DNA from: Rhodospirillaceae bacterium
GTDB lineage: Bacteria > Pseudomonadota > Alphaproteobacteria > Rhodospirillales > Rhodospirillaceae
Reading direction: 5' to 3'
DNA length: 64,000 nt
NCBI GenBank assembly: GCA_947476925.1
Contig: CANJSF010000007.1
Coordinates: 1 to 64,000, forward strand
The notes beneath the pieces are model-generated. The model saw only the letters and a list, made by a program, of their open reading frames with translations, was not told the origin of the DNA and did not search any database. The translations under genes and the position numbers were made by a program. Positions 51,776 through 61,731 of this stretch are shown here, one piece after another (position 1 is the stretch's first letter; each line of letters opens with the position of its first letter).

Positions 51776-53066
51776 TCAAGAACGACAAAAGGGCAAAACT
51801 CGTCGGCGCACCGACATAGGTGATCAGTATCCCACGCAAGGTTTCGGGGGACTGTTCGATGAAGCCCGTCATGCTTTCATGGAAACCGAAATAACTCAAC
51901 GCCACGCCGGCCAGCAATGCGCCGAAGGCAAACGCAGTTTTGTCCATAGCACTCCAGATGCCTGAGAATACGCCTTCGCGATTGAGTCCGCTGATTTTGC
52001 GATCATAGGCAATGGTGTCGAGCAACATCGAAAAGGCCATCAGGCTGAAGCCGCAGTTAAATGTGCCAAGACAAATCGAGATGGCATAGATGAATATGTC
52101 ATCGCCGGGCTTGACCCACCCGAAAGATAAAAAAGAGAAAAAGAAGCAAATAATTGAAATGATAAAGGTTGGCTTTTTGCCGATGCGCACCGAAAGGGCC
52201 GTCCAGGCGGGCGGCGTGATAATGACCATAATAGCCATCAGAAGCGTCATCAGGCTGACAAACGTAATCTCCTTCTTCAGGTGATATACTGTAAACAACA
52301 CGATAGTCCCGTAGGAAGCCGCAGAACCAACCAGTTGAGCAAAGTTCGCTGCGAGCAGAATCAAAAACGGTCGATTTTTTACGGCAAGTTTGACTTGCTC
52401 TGCTAACGGGACCGCCGCTTGATCTGACTCGACCAGCGGCACCGTGCGCGTACCGATAAAGGTCACGAACATTGTGACGCCGCAAACCAAACCCAACACA
52501 AGCGCCATATACTGATGGCCCGGCTCGCCGCCGCCACCTTGCACAATCAGCAACGTCGGCATGGCGTTGCTGGCGATCAGTCCAAAGCCCAAGCCTACCT
52601 GCCGCCAGCTCATCACCACCGTACGTTCGTGCATGTTTCTGGACAGCTCTGAGGCCATTGTTAAGTAGGGCACCGAATAGATGCTAAAGGCCGTGGAGGC
52701 GAGCGTGTAAATAGCGCCCACGTAAATGCCCTTTGCAGTTCCGCTCTCAAAGTGCGGAACATTGAACAGCGCAATAAACATCACGCCACAAAGAATTGAA
52801 CCCACAAACAGAAATGGCCTGCGGCGGCCCCAACGGCTTTTGGTGCGATCCGACCACAGGCCCATTAGCGGGTCACAAAACACCACCCAAAGTTTAGGAA
52901 TAAAGATTGCAGCCCCCGCCACCGCCGGCGGCACGCCGATCGCCGTGATCATGAACGGCAGCAATATCAGTGCTGGAACATCGCGGAACACCTGCCCGCC
53001 GATCCACCCGGTACCGTAGGCTGCAAACACGACATTGCTGAGCGGGCGCGTGCTGGTGTTGGACAT
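51705..53066 (-). CDS. GPH-family (MelB-like) MFS transporter
   Basis: A 12-helix cation symporter of the glycoside-pentoside-hexuronide family, 453 residues. Recognised by VVFCDPLMGLWSDRTKSRWG and RRRPFLFVGSILCGV, the loop 2-3 motif of MelB-type carriers, and YSVPYLTMASELSRN. Members import sugars or glycosides, but many alphaproteobacterial members in catabolic clusters have unknown substrates. The 3' end overlaps the LysR gene. It starts 205 bases from the end of the small secreted gene at 53271 and is separated from it by a terminator. Confidence 0.87.
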   Translation of the reverse strand: MSNTSTRPLSNVVFAAYGTGWIGGQVFRDVPALILLPFMITAIGVPPAVAGAAIFIPKLWVVFCDPLMGLWSDRTKSRWGRRRPFLFVGSILCGVMFIALFNVPHFESGTAKGIYVGAIYTLASTAFSIYSVPYLTMASELSRNMHERTVVMSWRQVGLGFGLIASNAMPTLLIVQGGGGEPGHQYMALVLGLVCGVTMFVTFIGTRTVPLVESDQAAVPLAEQVKLAVKNRPFLILLAANFAQLVGSAASYGTIVLFTVYHLKKEITFVSLMTLLMAIMVIITPPAWTALSVRIGKKPTFIISIICFFFSFLSFGWVKPGDDIFIYAISICLGTFNCGFSLMAFSMLLDTIAYDRKISGLNREGVFSGIWSAMDKTAFAFGALLAGVALSYFGFHESMTGFIEQSPETLRGILITYVGAPTSFALLSFLIILRYQLNERDLAEAREPVQAAY

Positions 53067-53154
53067 TCATCCCCCAAAGTTATTGCAACTTAGTTATAGC
53101 GCCTTGCGCGGCGCGGCCCAGACTGAAAGTTCATTCTGTCCGGGCGGACAAAAG

Positions 53155-53184
53155 AAAACGCCCAGGATAGATCCTGGGCGTTTT
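53155..53184 (-). terminator. Intrinsic terminator of small secreted gene
   Basis: A near-perfect hairpin, AAAACGCCCAGGAT, loop AG, ATCCTGGGCGTTTT. On the minus strand it ends in four T residues and follows the gene that stops at 53271 by about 87 bases. The symmetry makes it work in both directions. Confidence 0.82.
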
Positions 53185-53270
53185 CCACTATTCACGCTGC
53201 CTTTGTTTGTTTGAAACGCTGCGCCGCTGTCACAGCAGCTCGTCTCAGGTCAACTCAGTCAGCCGTGTCC

Positions 53271-53660
53271 TTATTTCTTGGCCAACAAGGTTTTGGCCTC
53301 GGCTTCGTCAATGGTGACGATTTTATCGATTAAGCACGTCGAACCGATTGGCTCCAGCACGCGAAGGGCGTCGGATGTGCAAAGTTGGTTGATGGAGGTG
53401 GAATGCGAAAACCCACCTTGGATTTTCAAGCCTCCGCAATTACTCACCAAGTCGATGCGCTTATACTGGCCCTTGCTCTTCATCTTAATCAGGATCGTTT
53501 TGTTATCGATCACTGGCGTTTGGTCAATGAACTGCAGGCGCACACACTGTTGAGTGTCGCCGACTTTTTCGCCTTCGGCTTTCACGGCCGCGGCGGTCAG
53601 CACCGCAGTCGCGAGTGCCGCAAATGTGGCCATCAGGTAGCGGCTCAATTTTTGGGTCAT
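53271..53660 (-). CDS. Small exported four-cysteine protein
   Basis: A periplasmic protein of 129 residues of unknown function, with a Sec signal ending near AVKAEGE. Mature blocks: TQQCVRLQFIDQTPVIDNKT, KSKGQYKRIDLVSNCGGLKI, INQLCTSDALRVLEPIGSTC and a C-terminal helix DEAEAKTLLAKK. Four cysteines probably make two disulfides. The pattern resembles the DUF6491-like group, by memory only. ATG 53660 has AGGGAG about eight bases upstream; the extended frame to 53768 adds a basic stretch before the signal and is less likely. Confidence 0.75.
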   Translation of the reverse strand: MTQKLSRYLMATFAALATAVLTAAAVKAEGEKVGDTQQCVRLQFIDQTPVIDNKTILIKMKSKGQYKRIDLVSNCGGLKIQGGFSHSTSINQLCTSDALRVLEPIGSTCLIDKIVTIDEAEAKTLLAKK

Positions 53661-53816
53661 GACAAACTCCCTTTCTGTTGGTCGCAATCTCGTCGGCGGC
53701 CTCGATCTACATGCTAGACCTTGCCAACCCATGATGACTAGCCTCGGGCACAAATGGGGCAAAATCATGATAATTCAAGCTCAATGATGAATCTTCACGG
53801 ATTTGTTGGTTGGGCC

Positions 53817-54671
53817 TTAGGTGGGGTTCAGGTAGGCCGCGATCGCCTTGGCTTTGCCCTCGATGCCGCCTTCGGTGCGGACCAAAACCGACCCCGGCAC
53901 AAGCTCGGCCATTTGCGCTGCCGCCGATTTCAGGTGCGGGGGCTCGGTATCGGCTTCAAGCACCAAGACCGGTCGGGTGATCAGCGGCAAGCGCTTGGTG
54001 GGCTCATAGTTAAAGGCCGCAAGATAAGGTTTGTGATAGGTCGTTAACGCTTTGAGCACATCAACAGTGTGGGCGTGCAAGTGCTCGTTGCTGGGCATGG
54101 CGCGATAGGTGCGGTGCGCAGGGTCGCGCATAAAATAGGGGAAATGAAAAATCTGATCGCGAATAAAATGAAAGGCCCAAACGAGGTGCCGCCCCATCTC
54201 GTCAGGCTTCATCTCGGGCGCGTAGTGCGCCAAAATTTCCTTTTTCAGTTCCCCATCGTATTCCGAAATACCGTCAAAAATCACACGGCCCACGCGGTCG
54301 GGAAAGAGAATCGAGAGTTCTGCGGCGGTCCTGCAGCCCGTGTGTGAGCCGTAAAGATCGACCTTATCAATGCCCAGTGCGTCTAAAACACGCCGCACGC
54401 TCTCAGCGAAATAGGTAATGTCTGGACGATCTGGTGCGGGCGCAGCGGAATCGCCATTTCCCAGTGTGTCAGGTGCGATCAGTTGCTGGGTTAGTCCATG
54501 TTGCCGCAGCGCCAGCATCAAGGGCTCTAGCCCTCGCGCCGAAGCTGGGCCCGCATGCATCAGATAAAGCGGTACCTGAGATGTTGCCGCGCTGGCCGCG
54601 CATTCACGCACGTGCACCAAGCCTTCGACAAGGCGCACAAAGCGCCGATCAATCAATACCGCGTCGCTCAT
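53817..54671 (-). CDS. Alpha/beta hydrolase-fold protein with His at nucleophile site
   Basis: A cytoplasmic alpha/beta hydrolase-fold protein of 284 residues. The oxyanion region is LYLMHAGPASARGLEPLM and the GNGDSAAP loop follows the strand. At the nucleophile elbow, where G-x-S-x-G is expected, the sequence is G-S-H-T-G with H110 in place of the nucleophile. The late acidic and His positions (ADTEPPHL) are unclear. It might be a C-C or C-heteroatom hydrolase or lyase variant, or a non-catalytic binding protein. The start is ATG 54671 with GGGGAG about nine bases upstream; 54689 is an alternative. Confidence 0.8.
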   Translation of the reverse strand: MSDAVLIDRRFVRLVEGLVHVRECAASAATSQVPLYLMHAGPASARGLEPLMLALRQHGLTQQLIAPDTLGNGDSAAPAPDRPDITYFAESVRRVLDALGIDKVDLYGSHTGCRTAAELSILFPDRVGRVIFDGISEYDGELKKEILAHYAPEMKPDEMGRHLVWAFHFIRDQIFHFPYFMRDPAHRTYRAMPSNEHLHAHTVDVLKALTTYHKPYLAAFNYEPTKRLPLITRPVLVLEADTEPPHLKSAAAQMAELVPGSVLVRTEGGIEGKAKAIAAYLNPT

Positions 54672-54760
54672 ATCGCGCGCTCCCCGCAAAATAATTACCT
54701 TAGTTTGAATCGCTCAGTCGTAGCTGCATCTGGATGCCGATTGCCCGCAATCGTCTTTGA

Positions 54761-55345
54761 ATGCAGTATACCAGCTTAAAGCTCGTATTCGGGGGAGTCG
54801 AGGCGAGCGTGTTGATCATAGCTAACTCACGCGGCCAAGCTTTTGTGGACCATTGGCGCCAACTCGCGCGCCGAGACGGCATGCTGATTCCACATTCTAC
54901 CGACTACCTCGATCACGCCCCCGCAGCCCTGATGCCGGCGATGTTCATTCAAGAGGTCTTGGATGAAGGCCTGATGGTGCGATTCATGGGCACCGAATTG
55001 GTTAGCCGTTGGCGACGCGACGATACCGGAAAAATTTTTGGTGCTCATCTCAGTGCCCAGGATCGTGCGCGAACAGTGCGTGCGGGCAAGATCGTGACCG
55101 AGCATCCCTGCGGTATGGTTCAGCATGGCGTGATGAAGACCACAGCGGAGCGTACCGCAATATTTGAAGCAATTTTGCTACCGTTGGCAGTCGAGGCCGG
55201 TCGCCCCAAACGCATGGTCGTGTTTAGCATTTTGAACGATCCGCTTGCGCGCGATGAACACGGTAAACAATTCTCGGCTCCGGGCGAGCGCGAATGGTTT
55301 GATATTGGGGCCGGCCTTCCAGCAATTCTACCGCCGTCTATATAA
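54761..55345 (+). CDS. PAS_5-type sensory protein
   Basis: A cytoplasmic protein of 194 residues that matches the alphaproteobacterial single PAS_5 domain family. The core covers about residues 25-150: FVDHWRQLARRDGMLIPHST, FIQEVLDEGLMVRFMGTELV, and GKIFGAHLSAQDRARTV. These proteins usually have no output domain and their ligand is not known. The start is not certain: ATG 54761 has no good ribosome site, while GTG 54809 has GAGG five bases upstream. It is divergent from the alpha/beta hydrolase. Confidence 0.75.
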   Translation: MQYTSLKLVFGGVEASVLIIANSRGQAFVDHWRQLARRDGMLIPHSTDYLDHAPAALMPAMFIQEVLDEGLMVRFMGTELVSRWRRDDTGKIFGAHLSAQDRARTVRAGKIVTEHPCGMVQHGVMKTTAERTAIFEAILLPLAVEAGRPKRMVVFSILNDPLARDEHGKQFSAPGEREWFDIGAGLPAILPPSI

Positions 55346-55420
55346 ATAATTATTGATACTTTCATGGTGGCGTTACATGCCCTATGACACGCAACTCTTG
55401 AACATCTGAATGGATTCTGC

Positions 55421-58051
55421 GTGGTGAGACATCTCTGGCGGCGGCTTAGCCTCTCGATGTTTGCGTTTTGTCTCGCGCCCGTGGTTGCGTGGGCTGCAGA
55501 CTCTGCAATTGAAGAAATTGTTGTCGTTGGCTCGTACCTCAAGGGCGAACGCGCCATCGCCTCGCCAGTTGTTAGCCTCACCGCCCAAGATTTTGCCGCG
55601 GCGGGTTTAGTTTCCACCTCCGACATTGCGCGCGTCTTACCTATCAACACGGGCTCGGAGTTCAACGTCGATCCGTTCACGCAAAATCTGTCGGCGGGAA
55701 CATCAAATTTCAATCTGCGAGGCCTGGGTTTGAATGCCACGCTGGTGCTGTTGAACGGCCGCCGTCAAACAAACTCGGGCGGCGTGTCCGACGATGGTTC
55801 TACGTTTGTCGATTTAAACGCTTTAATTCCATTCATCGCACTTGAGCGCCTGGATGTGCTCAAGGATGGCGCGGCTGCACTTTACGGGACCGACGCGGTT
55901 GCGGGCGTTGCGAATTTTGTTACGCGTCAAAACTTCAAGGGCGTTGAAGCGCAAATTGATTACGCCAACACGTCGCATTCGTCACAGGATGATGTCACGG
56001 CATCTGGCATCGTAGGCGGCGGAAATCAGCGTGCTCACGGCATTTTAGCCGCCAGTTATCTTCGCCGTTCGTGGCTGCCTGCGACTGATCGCGCCTATAC
56101 GGCTGGCAAGGGCTTTTCGTCCTTTGGGCAACCGGGCGCATCTGTGCTGCTACAGCGCTCGCCCGTGCTGCCTGATCTTCCTTTTGGTGTCGCAACAAAT
56201 CAACCGATCATCGATCCCGACTGCGGCGGCGCCGGCGGCGGCAGTCCTAGTCCGCGTAGCCCGCAGCCAACGGGCGTGAATAGTGGTCGTGTAGGTACCT
56301 GCACCTTTGACTTTTCGCCCTATTATCATCTCGTGCCGCGCGAGCGCCGCTTGAACAGCTATGCGAGCGGCGAGCTGCTCGTCAACGACAACGTCACGAC
56401 TTACGCTGAATCGGCATTTGCGCAAAATCATGTGCTGCGTGGAACGTCGCCATCATTTCCGATTTTGAACTCACCGATTGTTCCAGCCGACAACCCCGGC
56501 AATATTTTTCGTGTGCCTGTGTTGTTCGTGGGGCGCACGCTGGGGGAATCAAGTGGCGGCCGTTTTGTGCCACACCGCTCTGACACCTTGCGCGGGGTGA
56601 TGGGCGCCAAGGGCCAGGCGGGTCGCTGGGATTGGGATATCGCAGTCACCCACAGCCAAAATAATTTTCTGGTGCAGATCGAGGACGTTCTTAAGGATCG
56701 GTTTTTAGCCGCATTGGCAGGTCGCGGCGGGCCAAACAACAATCAATATTTTAACCCATTTGGCTCCGCCGCCCGAAGCAAGCCGAGCGACGCTACATAT
56801 AATGATCCGAAGGTCATCGACGATTTTAGTTCGTTGGTCACGTACGACTATCGCACGCGCCTCACAACATTAGACGCAACACTCAGCACCGACATTTTTG
56901 AAACACCATTGGGCCCGTGGGGGTTGGCGACTGGGGGGCAGTACCGCCATGAGCGGGTGATTGGTGATCTCGATGATCAGTTCAATCGCGAGAATTATAT
57001 TTTCTTTTTGGGCGGGCCCGATTTTGCTGGGAAACGGGAAACCTGGGCCGCTTTTGCCGAAGCACGCGGGCCAATTTTCGACACGTTGAACGCGCAGCTG
57101 GCCTTGCGCCATGAAAGCATCGGAGGACGTTTATCTTCAACCGACCCAAAGCTCGGGCTCAGTTGGCAGGCACGTCCGTGGCTTTCAGCGCGCGCTACTT
57201 TTGGAACATCATTTCTTGCGCCGTCGACATTTCAGGCCTTTTCGATCCAAATGGTGCAGGAAAACATTTTTGACCCGGTCACGGGCACGCAAGGGTTCCG
57301 CGCCATTCGCACACTTGGTGCCCCGGCCCTCAAACCTGAACAAGCCGAAACCAGTAGTCTGGGTGTGACCGTGAAGCCGACGGCTGGGCTCAGCGTGTCG
57401 GCCGATTACTGGCGTTACGATTACACCGACATCATCGTCAAACTCGGCGCACAGTCGATTGTCGATGCCAACCCAAATGATCCGCGCATTGTGCGCGCCA
57501 CGGGGCAAATTTTGCGCATCGACAGCAGCTATATCAATGCATCTAAGGCGCTGACAGATGGCCTTGATCTCAATTTGACGCAAAAATGGACAACGCCGGA
57601 TCTGGGTGAGATTACGGCCAGCGCCGAAGCCACTTGGATCAATCGCTTTATTATTCAAGACACGCCCACCGCGCCGCGTCGGAACGTGGTGGGCAATCGT
57701 AATTTTCGAAATTTTGCGCGTTCGCTGCCCGCATGGCGGACCAATGGCACACTGGCCTGGCACCGAGACGCGCACATGGCCAGCGTTACGGCGCGCCTGA
57801 TCGGTTCTTATAAGGACGATCAAAATACTAATCGGCTCATCAAAAGCCAAACCACGCTTGATTTGCAGTATGGCTATGATGTCGGCGGCTCGATACTTGG
57901 CTACGGCCGCCGCGTCCAGCTCAGTCTGGGGGCGCTCAACCTGTTCAATGCACCGCCGCCCAACGTGCTAACCAACGCGGGGTATGATTCGAAGGTGCAT
58001 GACCCACGCGGGCGCGTGCTCTATGTTCGCGTCAAGACCGCATGGCAATAA
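55421..58051 (+). CDS. TonB-dependent outer-membrane receptor, large
   Basis: An outer-membrane receptor of 876 residues. Signal peptide to about residue 25 ([14 protein letters not shown]), then a TonB-box-like segment IEEIVVVGS, a complete plug domain ([57 protein letters not shown]) and a barrel to the C-terminus. The GTG start at 55421 is used because GTG GTG immediately precedes the basic signal. The plug pattern is typical of receptors for complex organic ligands rather than plain siderophores. No transport or catabolic partner is next to it; leuC follows. Confidence 0.88.
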   Translation: MVRHLWRRLSLSMFAFCLAPVVAWAADSAIEEIVVVGSYLKGERAIASPVVSLTAQDFAAAGLVSTSDIARVLPINTGSEFNVDPFTQNLSAGTSNFNLRGLGLNATLVLLNGRRQTNSGGVSDDGSTFVDLNALIPFIALERLDVLKDGAAALYGTDAVAGVANFVTRQNFKGVEAQIDYANTSHSSQDDVTASGIVGGGNQRAHGILAASYLRRSWLPATDRAYTAGKGFSSFGQPGASVLLQRSPVLPDLPFGVATNQPIIDPDCGGAGGGSPSPRSPQPTGVNSGRVGTCTFDFSPYYHLVPRERRLNSYASGELLVNDNVTTYAESAFAQNHVLRGTSPSFPILNSPIVPADNPGNIFRVPVLFVGRTLGESSGGRFVPHRSDTLRGVMGAKGQAGRWDWDIAVTHSQNNFLVQIEDVLKDRFLAALAGRGGPNNNQYFNPFGSAARSKPSDATYNDPKVIDDFSSLVTYDYRTRLTTLDATLSTDIFETPLGPWGLATGGQYRHERVIGDLDDQFNRENYIFFLGGPDFAGKRETWAAFAEARGPIFDTLNAQLALRHESIGGRLSSTDPKLGLSWQARPWLSARATFGTSFLAPSTFQAFSIQMVQENIFDPVTGTQGFRAIRTLGAPALKPEQAETSSLGVTVKPTAGLSVSADYWRYDYTDIIVKLGAQSIVDANPNDPRIVRATGQILRIDSSYINASKALTDGLDLNLTQKWTTPDLGEITASAEATWINRFIIQDTPTAPRRNVVGNRNFRNFARSLPAWRTNGTLAWHRDAHMASVTARLIGSYKDDQNTNRLIKSQTTLDLQYGYDVGGSILGYGRRVQLSLGALNLFNAPPPNVLTNAGYDSKVHDPRGRVLYVRVKTAWQ

Positions 58052-58124
58052 GTCTTTAAGCGCAGCTTGGCGGGGGCTGTTGCACCGCTTATACCTAGGG
58101 CGTCTTTGTAAATTGGCGAACATC

Positions 58125-59528
58125 ATGGCACGCACCCTTTACGACAAACTTTGGGATTCTCACGTCGTTCATCGCTACGACAATGGCGACTGTGTTTTGT
58201 ATATTGACCGGCACCTCGTTCACGAGGTTTCCAGCCCCCAAGCATTTGAGGGGCTGGCGGCGGCATCGCGCAAACTTCATCGCGCAAGCGCGGCCCTGGC
58301 GGTGCCCGATCACAACGTGCCAACCACATCGGACCGCTTACAAAAAATCGACGACCCCGAGTCGGTGCTACAGCTCGATGTGCTGATCAAAAATACGGCG
58401 TCTTTTGGCATGCCCTACATTCCAATCGCCGATGAACGCCAGGGCATTGTCCATGTCATCGGCCCCGAACAGGGAATGACACTGCCGGGAACAACACTCG
58501 TCTGCGGTGACTCACACACTTCCACCCACGGCGCCTTAGGTTGTCTTGCGTTTGGAATTGGCACCTCCGAGATTGAACACGTGCTGGCGACGCAATGCCA
58601 CGTCATGGCGAAATCCAGAACCATGCGTGTGGTGATCGATGGTGTTTTGGGAGCTGGCGTCACCGCCAAGGATATGGCGCTTGAGGTTATTGCGCGCATC
58701 GGTACCGCCGGCGGCACCGGCTATGCGGTCGAATACACTGGCGCTGCAGTTCGCTCGCTGTCGATGGAAGGGCGCATGACCCTGTGCAACCTGACCATAG
58801 AAGCCGGCGCACGCACGGGCATGGTGGCGCCCGACGAAACAACATTTGCTTATATCAAGGGGCGGCCCATGGCGCCTAAGGGCGAGCACTGGGAGCGCGC
58901 AGTTGCTTATTGGCGTACGCTGGTCAGCGATCCGGGCGCGGTGTTTGATACCACCGTGAACATCGATGCCGCACAGATCGCGCCGCGCGTCACCTGGGGC
59001 ACCAGTCCAGAAGACTCGCTGCCGATTACGGCGGCGGTTCCAGCGCCGGCTGATTATGCGGATGTCAATAAACGCGCGGCCGTGGAACGCTCGCTGGCGT
59101 ATATGGATTTGAAGCCCGGCGAGAAACTGAATGGTGTGAAAATTCACCGTGTGTTTATCGGCTCGTGCACCAACAGCCGCATCGAGGATTTGCGCGCCGC
59201 ATCCGTTGTGGTGAAGGGCAAGCGCCTGGCGAGCCATGTGAAAGCCATGGTCGTGCCAGGCTCGGGGCTTGTGAAAAAACAAGCTGAACACGAGGGACTT
59301 GATCGCATTTTTACCGATGCCGGTTTTGAATGGCGCGAGCCTGGGTGCTCGATGTGTGTCGGCATGAACCCCGACCGACTTGAGCCCGGCGAGCGTTGTG
59401 CGGCCACATCCAACCGCAACTTCGAAGGCCGCCAGGGCAAGGGCGGTCGGACCCACCTTATGAGCCCGGCAATGGCCGCCGCAGCAGGTATCGCGGGGCA
59501 TTTGGTCGACGTGCGACATGTGGCGTGA
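58125..59528 (+). CDS. leuC: 3-isopropylmalate dehydratase large subunit
   Basis: The large subunit of isopropylmalate isomerase, a 4Fe-4S enzyme of leucine synthesis. From ATG 58125 the protein has 467 residues, the usual LeuC length. It starts [15 protein letters not shown]. Signature parts are [13 protein letters not shown] and the cluster ligands C348, C408 and C411 ([22 protein letters not shown]). It ends with the [15 protein letters not shown] block. The small subunit gene leuD is not next to it or in the window, which is unusual as the two usually lie side by side. The frame extends back to 57984 but those residues are not LeuC-like. Confidence 0.94.
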   Translation: MARTLYDKLWDSHVVHRYDNGDCVLYIDRHLVHEVSSPQAFEGLAAASRKLHRASAALAVPDHNVPTTSDRLQKIDDPESVLQLDVLIKNTASFGMPYIPIADERQGIVHVIGPEQGMTLPGTTLVCGDSHTSTHGALGCLAFGIGTSEIEHVLATQCHVMAKSRTMRVVIDGVLGAGVTAKDMALEVIARIGTAGGTGYAVEYTGAAVRSLSMEGRMTLCNLTIEAGARTGMVAPDETTFAYIKGRPMAPKGEHWERAVAYWRTLVSDPGAVFDTTVNIDAAQIAPRVTWGTSPEDSLPITAAVPAPADYADVNKRAAVERSLAYMDLKPGEKLNGVKIHRVFIGSCTNSRIEDLRAASVVVKGKRLASHVKAMVVPGSGLVKKQAEHEGLDRIFTDAGFEWREPGCSMCVGMNPDRLEPGERCAATSNRNFEGRQGKGGRTHLMSPAMAAAAGIAGHLVDVRHVA

Positions 59529-59613
59529 TCGCGCCGATTTTGCCGGTTCGTGTTGCCTTCACCGCGGGCGTCGGGCACGATAGTTCATCACCTAATGATC
59601 AATGAGGTCTCTT

Positions 59614-60114
59614 ATGACACCCTTTGTCTCTCGCGCTTTGGCCGCAACTGCCATCGCTGCAGCCTGCGTGATGACTGCATCTGCAAGCCAAGCGGCTGAT
59701 CGCTTTGCTCCTGGCCTGTTTAACACCAACACAATGCAAGGCTGGCAGCGCGCAACCGGCGCTTCGGCCATGGCCTATTTTAATCTGCCATTTCATGCGA
59801 CCAAAAGCAGTGCCGCGCAGCCGCACATTGGCTTCGCTATGACAGCCCCTCATCGCGTCAATGGCGCGGGCGTGCTATTGCACACGCAAGCCCCAAGATT
59901 TGTCGATTTTCGGTTGAACGCCACTGACTTCAGCGGTGGGTGGACGTCGGCGATCTATGTCGGTAACTCAAAGGCCTGGACATATGATCCCACAGCCGCG
60001 CCCGGCGAGAAGGCTCACAACATGTTCGAAAGCGGCACGTCATGGGTTGTTGTTGGTCTATTAGGCGCTGCGACGCTGGCTGGCGCATTTGCTCTGACTG
60101 AGAACGGCACCTAA
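59614..60114 (+). CDS. Exported hypothetical protein with C-terminal membrane helix
   Basis: An envelope protein of 166 residues with no family I recognise. The Sec signal ends near SASQAADRF. The mature part is rich in aromatic and small residues (LPFHATKSSAAQPHIGFAMT, PRFVDFRLNATDFSGGWTSA). The C-terminal stretch SWVVVGLLGAATLAGAFALT looks like a membrane helix or a sorting tail. ATG 59614 has GAGG six bases upstream; ATG 59602 lies inside that ribosome site and is rejected. It stands alone between leuC and the dienelactone hydrolase. Confidence 0.68.
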   Translation: MTPFVSRALAATAIAAACVMTASASQAADRFAPGLFNTNTMQGWQRATGASAMAYFNLPFHATKSSAAQPHIGFAMTAPHRVNGAGVLLHTQAPRFVDFRLNATDFSGGWTSAIYVGNSKAWTYDPTAAPGEKAHNMFESGTSWVVVGLLGAATLAGAFALTENGT

Positions 60115-60172
60115 GCCCAAAGCGCCGATAAATTCACAGTATAAGTTTTTCTCAAAAAAATCTGACAGCATC

Positions 60173-60850
60173 ATGTCCAACGGTTCAATGATTTCACTCC
60201 AGGCTGCCGATGGTCACACTCTCGGGGCCTACAAAGCCATGCCCAGCGCCAAGGCCAAAGGCGCAGTCGTCATTCTACAAGAAATCTTTGGTGTGAATTC
60301 CCATGTTCAACACCTTTGCGATGAATATGCGGCCGATGGGTATGTAGCGCTGGCGCCGGCGTTGTTTGACCGCGTGCAGAAAAACATGATTGTGGGTTAC
60401 ACCGATTTTACGCCTGGGCGCGAAGCCGTGGCCAAGCTTACCGAGCAGATGTTGATTGCAGACACGCAAGCCGCAATCAATGCCTGCGCACCTGCTGGTT
60501 TTGTCGTCCCTATCGGTTACTGCTTTGGCGGTGCGGTAGCTTATTTGGCTGCTTGTAAGTGCGACGGGGTCGCTGGTGCGGTTAACTACTACGGCTCGCG
60601 CACCATTGCGCTGGCTGAAAGCATGTCACCGCGCGTGCCGGTCATGTACCATTTCGGGCTCAAGGATAAGAGCATCCCAATGGACGGCATTACGAAAATT
60701 AAGGCCGCGCATCCGTCGGGCACTTATTACCTTTATGACGACGCTGATCATGGTTTTTCGTGCGACGAGCGCCCGCAATTTTATGATGCCGGCGCCACAA
60801 AGCTCGCCAAAGCCCGTACGCTGCAGTTTCTTATCGATGTAATGCAGTAA
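60173..60850 (+). CDS. Dienelactone hydrolase family protein
   Basis: A cytoplasmic alpha/beta hydrolase of the dienelactone hydrolase family, 225 residues. Nucleophile C117 sits in IGYCFGGAVA, with D165 (GLKDKSIP) and H193 (ADHGFSCD) completing the triad and E37 in the LQEIFGVN segment. This Cys-His-Asp layout matches carboxymethylenebutenolidase, which opens lactones in aromatic degradation. No other aromatic ring-cleavage genes are adjacent, so the substrate is uncertain. It lies 11 bases before the TauE/SafE gene, so co-transcription is likely. Confidence 0.88.
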   Translation: MSNGSMISLQAADGHTLGAYKAMPSAKAKGAVVILQEIFGVNSHVQHLCDEYAADGYVALAPALFDRVQKNMIVGYTDFTPGREAVAKLTEQMLIADTQAAINACAPAGFVVPIGYCFGGAVAYLAACKCDGVAGAVNYYGSRTIALAESMSPRVPVMYHFGLKDKSIPMDGITKIKAAHPSGTYYLYDDADHGFSCDERPQFYDAGATKLAKARTLQFLIDVMQ

Positions 60851-60861
60851 AGCCAGGCGAA

Positions 60862-61623
60862 GTGCTCCACGAGATCTTTGGTTTCGATAACCTCACGACC
60901 GCATTGATCGTGCTCGCTGGTTTTTTTGCAGCGGGGCTTGCAAAAGGCACTTTTGGTCTGGGTATGCCGTTTATCGGCATCCCGGTGATGACCTTGGCCA
61001 TCCCATTCCAAACCTCGGTTGCGATGTTTGTCGTGCCAAATTTCACCGCCAACTTTCAGCAAATGCTGATGGGCGGCAAGATCGTCGTCTATCTGCGCCG
61101 TTTCAGGTGGTTGTTGGTTACCATGCTGATCAGCGTTCCATTTTCGGTGCAGTTTCTCATCAAGGTCGATCAAGATATTTGCCTCGTGGTCTTTGGGGGG
61201 CTGGCAGTTGTGTTTGCCGTCGTGCAGATGCTGCCCATGGCGCTCACCGTTACGCCTGAACAGGAACGCTGGTTGAACCCAGTCATGGGTTTATTTGCGG
61301 GCGCGCTGGCTGGGGTTTCGGGTCTGTATGGTCCAGTATTGATAATCTATTTTATGGCGCTGCGTTTATCGAAGGACGACTTCGTCGCAGCGCTTTCGTT
61401 AATGTATTTTTTGGGCTCAGCGGCGCTCTACGGCACTTTAGCGGTTGCGCAAATATTGACAGTCCAAGTGGTTGCTGCATCGGCCGTCGGCGCGGTCATT
61501 ATTGGTGTGATGGTTTACCTTGGCCAATTTGTTCGCGCGCGCATCAACGAGGCGCGCTATCGGAAATTGATACTCGTTCTGCTGATCGGGATTGGTGTTG
61601 AGATGGTCTGGCGCGCAATTTAG
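60862..61623 (+). CDS. TauE/SafE-family anion permease
   Basis: An inner-membrane protein of 253 residues with about eight helices, from the TauE/SafE family that exports sulfite, sulfoacetate or other organic anions. Recognised by FFAAGLAKGTFGLGMPFIGI near the N-terminus and the repeated FAGALAGVSGLYGPVLIIYF half. The start is GTG with AGG seven bases upstream. It may export the anion made by its neighbour hydrolase, but that is inference. The 3' end lies in the left arm of a palindromic repeat, whose first bases supply the stop codon. Confidence 0.82.
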   Translation: MLHEIFGFDNLTTALIVLAGFFAAGLAKGTFGLGMPFIGIPVMTLAIPFQTSVAMFVVPNFTANFQQMLMGGKIVVYLRRFRWLLVTMLISVPFSVQFLIKVDQDICLVVFGGLAVVFAVVQMLPMALTVTPEQERWLNPVMGLFAGALAGVSGLYGPVLIIYFMALRLSKDDFVAALSLMYFLGSAALYGTLAVAQILTVQVVAASAVGAVIIGVMVYLGQFVRARINEARYRKLILVLLIGIGVEMVWRAI

Positions 61624-61731
61624 AGCAAGCAGCGATGCATTTGGTTGGGCGGCTTGCTCTAAATTGCTGTTTGGCCGAATCCTTTTTGCAGAAAGCCGGC
61701 ATCCACTTTTCAGCACGAAGCTTGTGCTAAA
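61617..61731. repeat. Compound palindromic repeat element
   Basis: A 14-bp perfect inverted repeat (AATTTAGAGCAAGC and its complement at 61652-61665, 21-base loop) is followed by AGAAAGCCGGCATCCACTTTTC and a short AGCAC/GTGCT hairpin. The arrangement of an outer TTTAGAGC palindrome with an inner GCCGG...CCACTTTT core resembles the small intergenic palindromic repeats common in Rhizobiales and related alphaproteobacteria, by memory. It fills the gap between two convergent genes, where it may act as a terminator. Only this copy was noticed in the window. Confidence 0.6.

Noticed and set aside
58536-59519. 327-codon reverse-strand frame
   Set aside because: Antisense to leuC, with complete cluster cysteines; the translation looks random.
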